This document shows positions 10,736 through 22,640 of a DNA stretch of 64,000 nucleotides, in pieces. Numbering within the stretch: position 1 is the first letter of the stretch; each line of letters opens with the position of its first letter. Below the pieces are notes generated by a model. It saw only the letters and a program-made list of their open reading frames with translations, was not told the DNA's origin and made no database searches. Source of the DNA: Aspidapion aeneum (taxonomy: Eukaryota; Arthropoda; Insecta; Coleoptera; Brentidae); the NCBI GenBank assembly GCA_963576565.1, contig OY755045.1, positions 36,104,667 through 36,168,666 of the forward strand, given 5' to 3'. The translations under genes and the position numbers were made by a program.

Positions 10736-13075
10736 GGTCTATCTATCTATCTAGCCTTCTTCGATCCATCTTTGAACATTAGGCCTCCCCCAATATTTTC
10801 CATTTTTCTCTGTCTGACGCCGTGTTCATCCATTTAGCTTCTGCATCTCTTCAAATCGCCTGCGCATCTCATTTGGGGGTCTTTCCCTACTTACTACTTT
10901 TATTATCCCAAGGTCTCCAGTTTACAATACAATAATTGTCCCATCGATCGTCTTTCTGTCTGATATTATGGCCGGCAAATTTTCATTTTAATTTTGCTGC
11001 TTCTTCTCTGACATCCCTTACTTTTGTTTCATATCCATTAATTCCTTTTTCTATCTGTTAGCTTTACATGTAACACTTGTCTTTCCGTTGACCTTTGGGC
11101 TTTTGTTACCTTATCCATGTTTGATTTTGTAAGTATCCAGGTCTGAGATCCATTTTTCTCAGTAGTCAGTACGTAATCAATTTCATTTTTGGGTACTGCA
11201 TTAGGGCTGAGCCATGTCCATTTTCATTGCGGATTTTTTCCATAGAACAAATTCTTGCATAAAGGTGTCTTACCTTTGAATACTTCAGTAAGGTTGTGCC
11301 TCTGTCATTGCTTTCACCACTAATTACCTAGTTTGTCATCAAAATCTCCCATTAGTAGTGAAATATGGGTTTTGTGTTTTTCCATAGCTTTTGGGATGTC
11401 TTCATAAAATGCTTCGATTTGCTCGTCATTCTAGGTAGAAGTGGGGACGTATACTTGAATAACTTTAAGTGATTTCTTTAATAGTATGGACGTGTTTACT
11501 TATGGCTTTATTTATTATAAATCCTACTCCAAAGTTAATTTTATCTTCGTTACCTTAATGGTATAGTAGATTGCCGGAGTTTAATTTTATGCGGTTTTCC
11601 GATTTTTGACGGGTTTCGGACAGACCTATAGGGTCCCATTTTATTTTTTTCAGCTCTTCCTCCAGTTCATTTACTTTCTTGTCCGTGTTCATAGACCTAA
11701 CACTACAGGGTGTTCGGCACATAAACCGTCAAAATTTTTGGGGATATTGTTGGGGTCATTTGCTACCTACCATAGATATGAATTTTTAATTTTTTTTTTC
11801 TCAAATTATCCAAAACCCACCTTTAAACTCTCGTAAGCTTTTTATTAATGTCTGTAAAAGCACCATTTTTTAAAAATAATTCTGTAATCCTATGCTTCTT
11901 CAACTAATTAATAGATTTGTTAAAAATTGATGTACGAAAGGGACATACGAGGCTTTTTATTGAAGAACATTAGTGATTTTGTGAAAGAAAATCAATTTCA
12001 AAATTAAAAATTAAAAAAAGGATCGACAATTGAGAACTTCATTTTTTTAAAAACACTTCTTTAGTTGATTACCTTTCTAACGGTATGCTACACATTGATA
12101 AAAAAAAACATTTCTGCTTTAAAATACGGATATTCCATCAGAAGGGCGAGACTCGTTCGGAATTGGTAAGAAAAACAATTTGATGTTTATGATTGTTTAC
12201 CTACTCCAACAAAACTTTTAACAATAATGTATTGTGTTCTTTATTTATAAATTTTGTTCGAAACGATCATAAACATCAAATTGTTTTTTAACTGGTACAT
12301 AAATTTTAACAAATCTATTAATTAGTTAAAGTAGCATAAGATTACAGAATTATAAAAAAAAATGGTACTACCAGACATTAATAAAAAGCTTACGAGGGTT
12401 TAAAGGTGGAATTTTGGGTAATTTGAGAAAAAAAATTAAAAAATTCATATCTCTTTATCCGTGACTCTAAGGACCCAAGTTGCAAGGTTGAAAAGGTAGC
12501 AAATGACGACAACAATATCCCAAAAAATTTTGACGATTCATGTGCCGAACACCCTGTATATGTTCCTATTGTTAGTTTAATAGTTTTTGAATGTTTGATG
12601 CTTTTTGTCATAAAAGCCTCCTTCAGATTCCGTTAGGCAGACCATAGAGGTGTGGGATTCGGAGTGTTTCCTTCCCACCTTCCTTTTGTTTTCAAATTCG
12701 CCATGAATTCTCTACTGAGGGCTAGTGGCATTAATACACCACGCTTGCCAGGGGTGTTGATGAGTTTCTATTCAGCCGCCCATATTGGGATAGACGCTAT
12801 TTGCAGCCGCCCAGTCTGAGTTAGACGCTGCTGTGGTTTTTCTTTTATATTTTCTCTAAAAGAAGGGTTGCCACCTACGCTATTTCCGCCGTACCGAGGT
12901 CCTTCCTCTCCGCCTTTCATACCGGTGTGGTCTTCTCCCGTATCCTTGGAAAAGGGACAGGTGCTTAATCTCCAGGTCAGAGAGTACCTAGAATCTACGG
13001 AAGAGATAGGTCGATTCACTTCCCCTAAGAATCTTATTCTTTTATCCTCGGCGTTAGTGTATGTGTCACGTTAAG
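10736..13075 (-). mobile_element. LINE relic: endonuclease domain and C-terminal tail, RT deleted
   Basis: Minus-strand reading from right to left: a 5' region (12560-13075), then the apurinic-type endonuclease start (KLTIGTYSVRSMNTDKKV, LEEELKKIKWDPIGLSETR), then QVYVP, KAMEKHKTHISLLMGDFDDKLG, and after an internal deletion of the RT a tail with ASDREKWKILGEAYVQRW. These motifs belong to insect endonuclease-RT LINEs. The element is interrupted by a TA-flanked MITE at 11706-12556 and carries many stops. The Polinton-like element begins directly beyond its 5' end. Confidence 0.75.
11706..12556. mobile_element. 851-bp MITE with TA target duplication, CAGGGTGTTCGGCAC ends
   Basis: The ends are CAGGGTGTTCGGCAC and GTGCCGAACACCCTG, with imperfect inverted similarity extending at least 200 bp inward (for example CAAAATTTTTGGGGATATTG against its complement). 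TA dinucleotides sit at 11704-11705 and 12557-12558. Removing the element and one TA restores the LINE endonuclease start across the junction (GTY-S-VRSMN), which proves the boundaries. A long internal hairpin lies at ~12160-12290. TA duplication and CAGGGTG ends fit a non-autonomous Tc1/mariner-superfamily element. Confidence 0.85.
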
Positions 13076-13081
13076 CGCATA
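13076..13081. repeat. 6-bp target-site duplication of the palindromic element, left
   Basis: CGCATA at 13076-13081 directly precedes the element terminus AGTAG. The same six bases follow the opposite terminus at 41228-41233. Six-base duplications are the hallmark of Polinton/Maverick integration. Confidence 0.85.
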
Positions 13082-16000
13082 AGTAGTTAATATATATAGG
13101 TTTTGGATCACGTTTTCCATGTAAATCCCCATAAGACGAAAAGGTGGTCATTTTTTGAATATGTCACAGAATATTCAGCTAGAGACAGTAATTTTTATAT
13201 GAGTTATCTTTTACTGTACAGTCTAACACTTTAAAGGTTTTTAAATTCTCAAGGAGCCCGTGAATTTTCACAATCTGTACAATAATTATTACGCTGCTCT
13301 GACATCTTATGCTTGTTACAGAAATGTATTTAACTGAAACAGTGGACTAGTTAAATCTGATCATAATACTTTGATGACTATGGTTTAGTCATGCAATTTT
13401 AACACCCAATAAATAGTTTTGTTTTTCAGAAAATATTTTATTACTCTTTATGCGTTTTATATTATTTCTGTTTTTCAATTTTAGGCACTACTAAATCAAG
13501 GTAAATAATAATAGCACAAGATTACTTATCATTTATTTATTGTAAAAAGTATGCAATATCACTACAGTAAATCATTATTACTAATTTTAGTTGCTGTAGC
13601 TATACCTACACGCATGATCGAATAATTATATTTTAGCAGTTATATTATAATAATTATAATACCATTATGGATAATATGACTATTACTATGGAAGTGTATA
13701 TATTAATGTTTACATTAAAATACTACGCATATGATATCACTACATATTTTATATAATAATATATAAATATCATTTTTATTCTTAGACAAAACAAAGATTA
13801 CATTCAGGTTTAGAACTAAGATAAGATACATAAACAAACACTATGTAAGCAAACAACACATTACTAAGCTTAAATTAAAACTATATTTTCACTTAATACT
13901 ATAGTGCCCCCACGGCAACGTTTCATAAGACTCTTTTGAAATAGACCGTTTGTTATCCAGGGGACTCAGTCCGATTTTCGTCTGTTTTACAGAGTATAGG
14001 CGGTGCTTTTCGGATCTTATAAGATTTTGCGTAACTATTTTTTCTTGAAATGTATTTAGGCAGTCAACATAGTCCTCAAATGATAATTTTGTTTTAACAA
14101 CATTTTGCTTTACACCCTTGGCTTTCTTAGTCACTCTTGCAGCTTTACTTTTAGTATCCGCTACTTTTGTAGCATACATTTTAGCTCTAAGGCCAATAAA
14201 ATGCGTCATTATTTCCCCATTGTTTTCATCTTTCATCATTCCTAGAACCTTTTTATTTGCCCTCGGAATGTTATGTATGTTGTCTTCAGCATAATCCGAG
14301 GTGTCAAAATACTTGTGGCAGTCCCGCCGTATTGAAGCATAAATGTCATGATTTTGGATGTTATAAACTAGACTGTCAGTATCTGTATATGCAACAGTAC
14401 AATCCTTACCAAAAGCGGGTACCATGTAGTTATAGTGAAAATCATATATAGTTGTTTTGGCAATGTCCAAAATACACATTCCCACATATATTGGTTTATT
14501 GAAATATATTTCTGTTTTTTCAAGTTCAACAGCAACCAAATTTTCATTAAATATGGTTATACTTTTAAACTCTGGTCGAGAAATCAGAGCTTCAGCTCCA
14601 AATCGTCCGTCCCATTTCTTGATTAATTTGACAACACTGTGATTTCTAATATTTTCCATGGTTTTTCCAAACACGGCGTTGTTCATTAATTTGAAAAGGT
14701 TTTTTTCAAATTCATTTTTAGCATTCTGTCTTAATCGAGTATTTAAGTCAATATATGGTTTCAGCCATGCGGATTGCTCAAAACATAAAATTCTATGAAT
14801 TGTTTTAAGTTTTATACCAAGTCTCAAAGCTTGTTTTAAATTTGTATAGTGAATTACATAATCCTTTTTATTATGCAGTGTAGCCATAAGTTTTTTATTT
14901 TTTGGGTTCTTGTCTCCACCAGGCGGACACTGATGTTCAGGGCATAAAGGTAAGTCTGAGAAATAGTCGTGTAATTCAACCGGAATGAACAAGTCGACTT
15001 CTAGAATGTATCCCTCACTTGAGTCATCCTCAATTTTGGAAACATCAAAATAAGTAATTTTGTCACTTTCTAACCAACTAAATTTACCATAAGGCAATAA
15101 CTGACTCATACTAAATCCATACTGATTATTAATGTCAAAATACATCAAAAAAGATGTTTCTTTGTATGAGTCATAGTTAGCCATGTATTTGTTGTTGGCC
15201 TCGACGTATCTTTTTGAACATTGGCTCAACCCTCCTCTAATACCGCGCTCTATAAAAGTGACCATATTATAGTCCGTCAAAAGCTCTAATTTTTGTTGCG
15301 TATGGTATAGCATACAATCCCATGTGTAACCAGGAAGGGTAAAATAGTTCGCAGGGTCCAAACCATACGTTTTATGACAACTTTCCCTAAATTGCTGAAA
15401 TACCTGCATTAAGAGGACTATGTCAATTTGCATATAAAATTCCATATAATCTTGTAGGGTTTCACAACCAAAACTTTCCCATACATCCAGTGCATGCTCA
15501 TAATCAATTGATGAAATTTCTTTATTTTCCAGGATGTTAAAGAAATTACGTTTTTCAGGCAAAGACGTCTCTTTTAATTTTTTCCAACTATCCATGTAGT
15601 CATAACAAAAAATTCCTTTTTTGAAAATAAGTTTATATTGTTCGGCAGACAAGTGAGGAAATTCATTTTTGATCAGCGGATACTCCTCAAGATATGAAGC
15701 AAGCTTATCCAAGCTGCTGGCGATAAAGCGAAAAGAATCGATAAATCTAAATTCAATTAAATTTCCGTTAATTTTTTTGGTAAATGCTATATATTTTTCT
15801 TTGTTAACTGGCAGCAAATTTATTGAGCCATCCAAATTGGCGATGTTTTCAATTATCAAATGTCCATCATAAGAGCTAAGGTTGTGAAATACTACAGGGA
15901 CAGTATGACTATCCTGAAAATTTAGATTACAACTTTCATGCGCAGGGCCACGGTACTCTGAAGTAAGGTGACAGTGGTCGCGTATTTTCTTGTCACCAAC

Positions 16001-17259
16001 TGAAAAATTCTGTTCACAAATATGACATTTTTTAGCATTATTAAAGTTAAGTTTTTGTTTCTTACTTAATAGTTCCATGGGCAAGTCACAGAGAAATACA
16101 GTTTCTAAGTTTTCAGCGAACTCCAGTAATTGTTTACTAAACCATTCCATACAGTCAGGCCCCGTGTACGACCGATAAAATGAAAGGGAATCATCATAAG
16201 CACATTTTACGTAGTACCCCACTGAACAAGGCACATGCTGCTGATATTTTTGAGTTCTTTTACTACTATTTTTTACCATAGGCATCAGTAAGCATTCGAT
16301 GTCGCAATAAATAATGAAGGATGCAAATTGTTTATTTTTAAAGTTTTTAAATTCTACAATGTTGTTCTCTTTATTTGGTAATTTCGGAACAACGATACTG
16401 CCAATAATTTGGCAGTCTTTTATATGTTGGTCGAGTCCATCCTTCGAATAAAAATAATGCAGGCATCTGTCGCAAATGTATTTAACTTTTGAGAATTTGC
16501 TAAGTTGTCTACTCACGAGCCTTGAAAGATTTTTTATCCATACAAAGTGGTAAGTTGGTGCAGAAAGATCTTTTATCTCTTCATTCTCTAAATAATAGTT
16601 ATTTTGTACTAATAACAAATTAACATGTTTTTCGTACTTTTCCCCGGTAATATAAGCAGGCAGTACTTTAAAACTGTTTTCATTATGTTTTTGCAGGCGA
16701 TATATATTTACAGATATATTATTTTGCTTTTCAAAGCGAGCAACTTGGTTTAAAGTCATTGGAAACTTTATTCCTTTTAAATTTAAAACTTCTTGAGGAT
16801 GCGGATAGGATGAGACTCTATTTGAGTTGTTTTCAACAGGAAACATTGCTGACATAATCGCCCAGCCAAAGCACAAATCATCAGTATTTTGTACAGTAAC
16901 ACATGCTTTTTTATTTAAAATAAATTTAGGCATTTTTAAATGATAACCTGCGCGAAGCGGGTAATATCTGTTCATAGCGATAATAAGATTGTTTATTTTT
17001 ATAAGGGACCATCCAGATTGATTTTGCTGAAATTCTTCCAAATTTGTTAAAAGCAGATCCTTAACATTCTTATCAAACCAGTTTTTCAAATTGGTATTAT
17101 TGTCAATTACAGCATTGGCAGTACTAAAATGCTTAGTTTCCGTAAGTAATTCCTTTTGCGTTGTAATTTGAAAATCTCCACTTAAGACAGTGTTTACCTT
17201 AATCATGTTCTCTTTCTTTAAAACATTTTTAATTCTACGTTTAAATAAACTGAAGCTAT
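13082..17259. repeat. Left arm of the palindrome, outer part
   Basis: This is an inverted copy of 37050-41227 with no indel (the coordinate sum is constant at 54309, checked at the termini, at the polB stop codons 13889/40420 and near 17259/37050). Bases 13082-13888 are noncoding and AT-rich, mirroring 40421-41227. They contain the likely polyadenylation signal AATAAA for the leftward gene at 13775-13780 (minus strand). Confidence 0.85.
13889..17206 (-). pseudogene. Protein-primed DNA polymerase B, left copy (C-terminal 1105 codons intact)
   Basis: This minus-strand frame is identical in the parts compared to residues 156-1260 of the intact right-arm copy. It includes the zinc-finger-like CDRC...H...C segment, exonuclease motifs (CDIEC, HNLSSYDGH, YMQIDIVLL), the endonuclease-VII-like Cys/His segment, and polymerase motifs A (FDINNQYG), B (KLMNNAVFGKTMEN) and C (YTDTDSL). 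The natural start is lost: upstream at 17260 lies the 8.3-kb insertion that separates the first ~135 codons (25567-25967). The Met at 17206 is internal to the full protein. A shortened polymerase from this Met is possible but unproven. Confidence 0.8.
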
Positions 17260-17759
17260 GGGGTCAATTCTTTACATTTCAAAAAATCTGGCGAAATTTG
17301 ACAAAATGTGACATAATCTGGCGCTTAAGATTTCTCGTTTAAAAGGCAATTTTTAAACTTAAAAACTTACCTAAAAGGCCATTTCCCACTTTTTGATAGA
17401 TGTAGCGTCACGATATAATATTTGTTTTTAATTAAAAACCCGTAATTTGTTGAAAATTTTTAATTTAAAAATTGTAAATAAATTCACTATTAACCACACA
17501 AACTGAAATGTCAAATTTCGTCACATTTCTTTCAAATTTATGAGTCCTATTCGTTTTCTTTATGAGGTCAGCTAAGTTTACTTTCTTTCTTTGTTTTTCA
17601 CGGTAAAATTAACAAAGAGGGACTAACTGCATGTCGTGGAAGGGTCGCTACAAAATTAGCTCTACGCTGTTGCCACCGTTATATTTGAACGGAATTTTAA
17701 GGGAATGTCAAATTATTTCTTTAAAATCTGCCAGAAAAATCTGACTAAGTGAAGATCCT

Positions 17760-18060
17760 GTCAAATTATTGAAGTGGTGATTATTTTTTTACTTTTTAAA
17801 AAAGCTAGGCACGTATATAGTTTTTTATTCTGGGGGGTCCTCCCATATAGAAACTGCTGTTCTTCAGTGACGGCCCATGCGGCTGAGTCCTTCGTAAACC
17901 AGAGAGAAAATAATAAATTGTCTCTGTCGTAAACGAACACGAAAGCTGCGCCCATAAGGTTTTGGATAGTGTAATTAAAAATACTAGGGTCACTGCATCC
18001 TGGAAGTCTAGCGTCTCCCAGGGGTAGCGACACGAGTGTCAAAACCGTACTCAAAATTCC
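17760..18060. repeat. Dispersed repeat piece inside the 8.3-kb insertion
   Basis: It carries AGGGTCACTGCATCCTGGAAG and CCCAGGGGTAGCGACAC near 17985-18035. The first block recurs inverted near 21535-21555, and the second recurs inverted near 20930-20948. These are pieces of one repeat family separated by later insertions. No open frame here has a recognisable domain. Confidence 0.5.
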
Positions 18061-18589
18061 ATAGACATTCGTGAAAAATACTCATTTTTATACAGTCTGA
18101 GAAAAGACAAATGTTTTAATAGAACTTAAAAAGAACTCGTTTTTATACAGCTTAAGAAATAAAAAATATGTTCCTTGAGTTTTTGGGTTATGAATATTTA
18201 TTGTAGGTATTATTGTTAAAAATTATTTTCTTTTAAATATTATTTCTGTTTTTGTATAAAAATAATACGTAATAAATAAACAAACAGGACAGAAATACAT
18301 TTCTATGTTAAAAGTTTATTAATAGTATATAATATATCAAGGGATAAAATGAAAATTTTATCACGATGTTTATACGCTATTTTTCGCACTGTTTAATTTA
18401 TTTTCCAAGGTTTTTTCCCATTTTTTTTGGGTGTTTTTGGTATTGTGGTTTTTTTTAGTATCTTTTTATTCCGAATTTTACATTTTATCAAAAGACAAAA
18501 AATGCCCAAATACAGTTCGAGTTTTCGTAAGGTTCGGCTTAATTATTTATATTTTTATAGTACATTTCATATAAATATCTTAATATTAT

Positions 18590-19760
18590 TGTTCGAAAGC
18601 ATAAACTTCGAAAATCATTTTCTTTAAACCAAAAATTGTTCTAAAACATATTCTTCGAACAAAAGATTGTTCGAAAACGTTTTCTTCAAACAGAAATTTT
18701 TCGAAATCATTTTCTTCGAACAGAAATGTGTTCGAAAACATTTTCTTTGAACGGAAATTTGTTCGAAAATATTTTTTTAAAATTAAAATTTGTTCAAAAA
18801 CATTTTTTCGAAAACAAATTTTTCGAAAAAAAAATTTGACCTGGCTTGCCAAACTTAACACAACTCATATAGTTCGACTAATGGGGTTTTTTTCTAACAA
18901 TTTTTGGAAATAAAAACTTCCCTGACTTCTTTCCCGGGATCCTAGAGGGTGTGAAACCAAACCGAACCAACCGAGACCTATTGTCGAAAAATGATTTCCC
19001 TAAATTAGCTTTCCGGTCCTCATTTTGGAAGGTTGAAATCGGTGTTACTCTAACCTTTCTTAATTGAGCATATCAGGAGGTATCTGGACCGGTTCGGATA
19101 CGTTTGCGATCAATTGACAAAGTTTAGGAAAATACCGATTTCGACCTTCCAAAAGGAGGAAAGTAGACAAATTTTCAGAATGTTTACGATCCCGGGAAAG
19201 AAGTCAGGGTTTTTTTGAAAAAATATGTTAAAAAGACCTTGCCGTAGTCAAACTATATGAATTGTGTTAGGTTTGGAAATCCAGGTCTAGAGCGTCTTTT
19301 ATCGAAAAACTTGCTTTCGAAGAAAATGATTTCTATTCGAAGAAAATGTTTTTGAACAACTATTACTTACGAACAAATTTCCGTTCAAAGAAATGGTGTT
19401 CGAATAAATTTCCGTTTAAAAAAAATGTTTTCAAACAAATTTTCATTAGAAGAAATGGTTTTCATAAAAATTTCCGTTCGAAGAAAATGTTTTCGAACAA
19501 AGTTCTGCGACCCGTCGTGTTGCTACCTTGAGTTTTTATTGGATGTTGATTTTTTAAAAACTTTTCTATGAGTGTGTGTGTGTGTGTACCTGTGTGTCTC
19601 TTAATTCTACTTTGTTTTGCAATCATTACAGTGTAGCTACTTTCGATCTTTGTTTGAACCTTTTGTTTTTCAATCTTTTGTATTTTCGACCTTTTGTACT
19701 TTCGAACTTTTGTATTTTCGACTTTTTGTATTTTCGACCTTTTCTTCGCCGCCCGCTTTT
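18590..19760. repeat. Foldback element with TTCGAA-rich arms and CCCGGGATCC motif
   Basis: The left arm (18590-18840) is built of ~36-bp units of the GTTCGAAAACATTTTCTTCG type, and the right arm (19310-19505) of inverted units. Between them, GCCAAACTTAACACAACTCATA near 18848 mirrors the complement near 19245-19275, and CCCGGGATCCTAGAGGGTGT lies at ~18932. The right side ends with a TTTTGTATTTTCGACC tandem run (19640-19750). The same modules recur at 55020-55450 and 60000-60620. It is noncoding. The 18861-20000 frames are low-complexity. Confidence 0.65.
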
Positions 19761-20070
19761 TTTTGAACAATAATAAAAATAATAGTAGGTATATTATAAA
19801 CCTGGAGCGTGCAGTGTTTACTTTTAATACCACGGCGGGAATTTTCATGCTCGACCGGAAGAAGGGAATTTGCTAAGTGACTAAAAGGGACTTTAATGCC
19901 AAGGTTTATTTTTATATACTAAAAATAATAATAATCATAAACTAAATAAATAGGTATTAAACCACTTACCGTACTGTAGTTTTAGCATGTCAAGTATATA
20001 AAAAAACAGTGGGTAGTGATAGTTGTCATGGCATTACATTAAACAAAAGTCAGTCAGATGCTAACAAACA

Positions 20071-20122
20071 AAGGTCACTCATCGTCAAGCAAGGTAAAGC
20101 TTGCTTGACGATGAGTGACCTT
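20071..20122. repeat. Perfect 23-bp-stem hairpin
   Basis: AAGGTCACTCATCGTCAAGC at the left (20071-20090, stem to 20093) is exactly complementary to 20100-20122, with a 6-base loop GTAAAG. It lies inside the 8.3-kb insertion. No flanking gene uses it. It may be a transposon terminus or a young inverted duplication. Confidence 0.85.
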
Positions 20123-20929
20123 ATAACAAACAATGTGGAAAAATATTATTTATTTCATAACAAACTAATTAAGTTTACTCGAGAAAAAGTTCGAATTACA
20201 TTTCTCGAAGATGGAAAATAAAGCATATTCTTACTTTGAGATGGGCATGGAAATGATGCAATAAACAGAATTTCGAAAATTTCACAGTTTCCTGGTTTAC
20301 AGCCTGGAGAAGTCTAGAAAGTTAAATGCTTCGTTTATATGGAAGCAATATTCTATGCCTAAGGACACAATAACGATCAAAACGAACCAAGCCATCGGCA
20401 AAGTAAAGTAAGCTTACGGCAAGCTGGAACAAAATAATCGGTATCGTGTATATATTCCTTTTTGTTTTTTGTATTATGATAAAATAAAATAATCCAAAAA
20501 CCTATATTTTGCCTTTATGGTTTTAAAGAAATTACTTTCAATCACTGGAGACAAGAAATACTACCTTAGCCCATGAAAAAAGGGATTAAACGTACACCTT
20601 TATTCCGTAGAGAGCATAAAACATTTATTAAATAATACAAAACCCAACATAATAGTTTTCTATATTTTAGAATATATATAAAACATGCAAACTATATTTT
20701 TGGTTTCCTTCGCTGTGTGGACTGCTGGACACAGGGTCCTAATAAATTTGAAATCATAAAAAACTTAGTTTTTTTAGGTTTGTTTATTTGGACAGTAAAA
20801 TTTATATACCGGATGTGACGGACAGTTCTTTACGTAACATTTGTAAACCATTTAATTTTTTTAAACATAAAAAAAGCTATGCTCCTGACAGTGTCAGATT
20901 TGAGTTTTTCGTAAATGAGGTTATGTTTG

Positions 20930-21540
20930 GTGTCGCTACCCCTGGGAGAGCGGCTAGTTCACAACTTGCATTCCGTTTGCTATTGGTCGAAATAGTCAGC
21001 TGACTTTTTAATGTTGAACGTTGCCGTTTATGATTATTATTATATTATATTAAGAGATGGTGCCACCAGTCAAGCATTTAACAAACTTTATGTTTACAGC
21101 TTTCGGCGTAAAATACGAATATATACTAGTTGTAAGTGACTAAAAAGAGTAGTGGTTTGTGCAGTACATACCTATTGAATTTAACTAAATCTATGCATAT
21201 GCCGATGAGTTTTTTTTTATTGTTTTTTAAAAACATATTATATTTTTTTTTAATTAGCTTCCTTATCCTGTTTTCCTGTCGAAATCGGTGTTAACCTAAC
21301 CCTGATAAATTATTCGACAACGTATCCTAACCTGTCCAGATACGCCCCGGTCAGGATACGTTTCCCATCAATTGACCACGGTTAGGTTTTGTTTCAGTTT
21401 GGTTTAACACCGATTTCAACCTCCCAAAACGAGGACAGGAGAGTTTTAATTTTAAAAATCCCGCCTGACTATGTCAACCAATAGCAAATGGAATGCAAGT
21501 TGTGAACTATCCGCTCGTTGGAAGATGCCAGGCTTTCAGG
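20930..21540. repeat. Inverted-repeat (MITE-like) element inside the insertion
   Basis: The block TAGTTCACAACTTGCATTCC at ~20957 is mirrored at ~21490-21510, each followed by the TTTGCTATTGGT wording and its complement (the two sides total ~60 bp). Between them lie AT-rich DNA and a segment (21260-21440) related to 18990-19165 (GAAATCGGTGTTA, GATACG, ATCAATTGAC). It is noncoding. Confidence 0.6.
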
Positions 21541-21959
21541 ATGCAGTGACCCTAAGAATAGTCGCCACAGTCTCCATCTGACGAAAATAAGTCGAAGGCG
21601 GAATTTTTCAGGGGTGCCACGACCACGTGGTCACTTTGTGCAAGGAAAACTTAAGTTTGCGACACGCTCCCTAGAGGGAGCCACACATATAGGCAGGGAA
21701 CTGCGTACAGCCGACCTGAAAATAGGTTCATAATATGAATAAAATGAACGGGACCCAAGAAACAAACCTTTAAAACATAAATTTCAAACTTTCTATAAAT
21801 TCGTATAATTAAAAATAATGTTTGTGTAATTATGTAAAATTTCTTGTGTGCCTAATATTATAGATTTGTTAAAAAATTCTAATTTTCTACTTAGCAATAA
21901 AAAGTTGAAAATAGCCCTAAAAAACTACTATTTACGGATTAGATCAAATTTTGGTCCAG

Positions 21960-22640
21960 GAGGTGAGTTACAGGGTGATATCGAAAATAGTAGTAAATCT
22001 TAATTAAAATCACATTTTTAAAAAACAACTCTGTCAGGAGTTTTAGTTAGCAAATAAGAGTAAGAAATACATTAAAATATGTATCATGAACTTATTGTAT
22101 TATTTTTAGATCCAGGACGTGAGAGACCTACAGGGTGATATCGAAATTAGAAGCGTAATTTTCTAAAAAACAAATTTTTAAAAAACAATGTTGTCAAGAG
22201 CTTTCGTTAGCAAAAAATTATTTGAAACACGTTACACAATCATACCATTATCAGATTTTATCACCTTCAGGTCCAGGAATTGAGCTACATGGTGATATAG
22301 AAATTATTAGTGTGTGTAAATTTTCTAAAAATCACATTTTTAAAAAGCAAGGTTGTCCGAAGCTTTTGTTAGCAAAGTATAGTTAGGAATACGTTAAACA
22401 ATCATACCATTAACTGACTGTATCACCGTTAGGTCCAGGAAATGAGGTACAGGGTGATATCGAAATTAGTAATAAAATTTCGTAAAAATCACGTTTTTAA
22501 AAATCAACGTTGTCAGGAGCGTTTGTTAGCAAAAAATAGTTAGGAACACGTTAAGCAATCATACCACTTACTAAATTTCATTTACTTCCAGTAGGTAAGC
22601 TGCAGGGTGATATCTAAATAGCAGTAAAGATTTTGAAAAA
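21960..22640 (+). repeat. 158-bp tandem repeat array, about five units
   Basis: The motif ACAGGGTGATATCGAAA, or a close variant, occurs at about 21971, 22130, 22289, 22451 and 22604, giving periods of 154-162. Each unit also carries ATCACATTTTTAAAAA and a TTGTCAGGAGC-like block. It has an inverted partner array at 24490-24965. Subterminal inverted tandem arrays of this kind are common in large non-autonomous DNA transposons. Confidence 0.8.

Noticed and set aside
14257..15872. Plus-strand open frames of 61-67 codons over the left polB, and their mirror images in the right arm.
   Set aside because: They are antisense shadows of the conserved polymerase frame and are duplicated only because the arms mirror each other.
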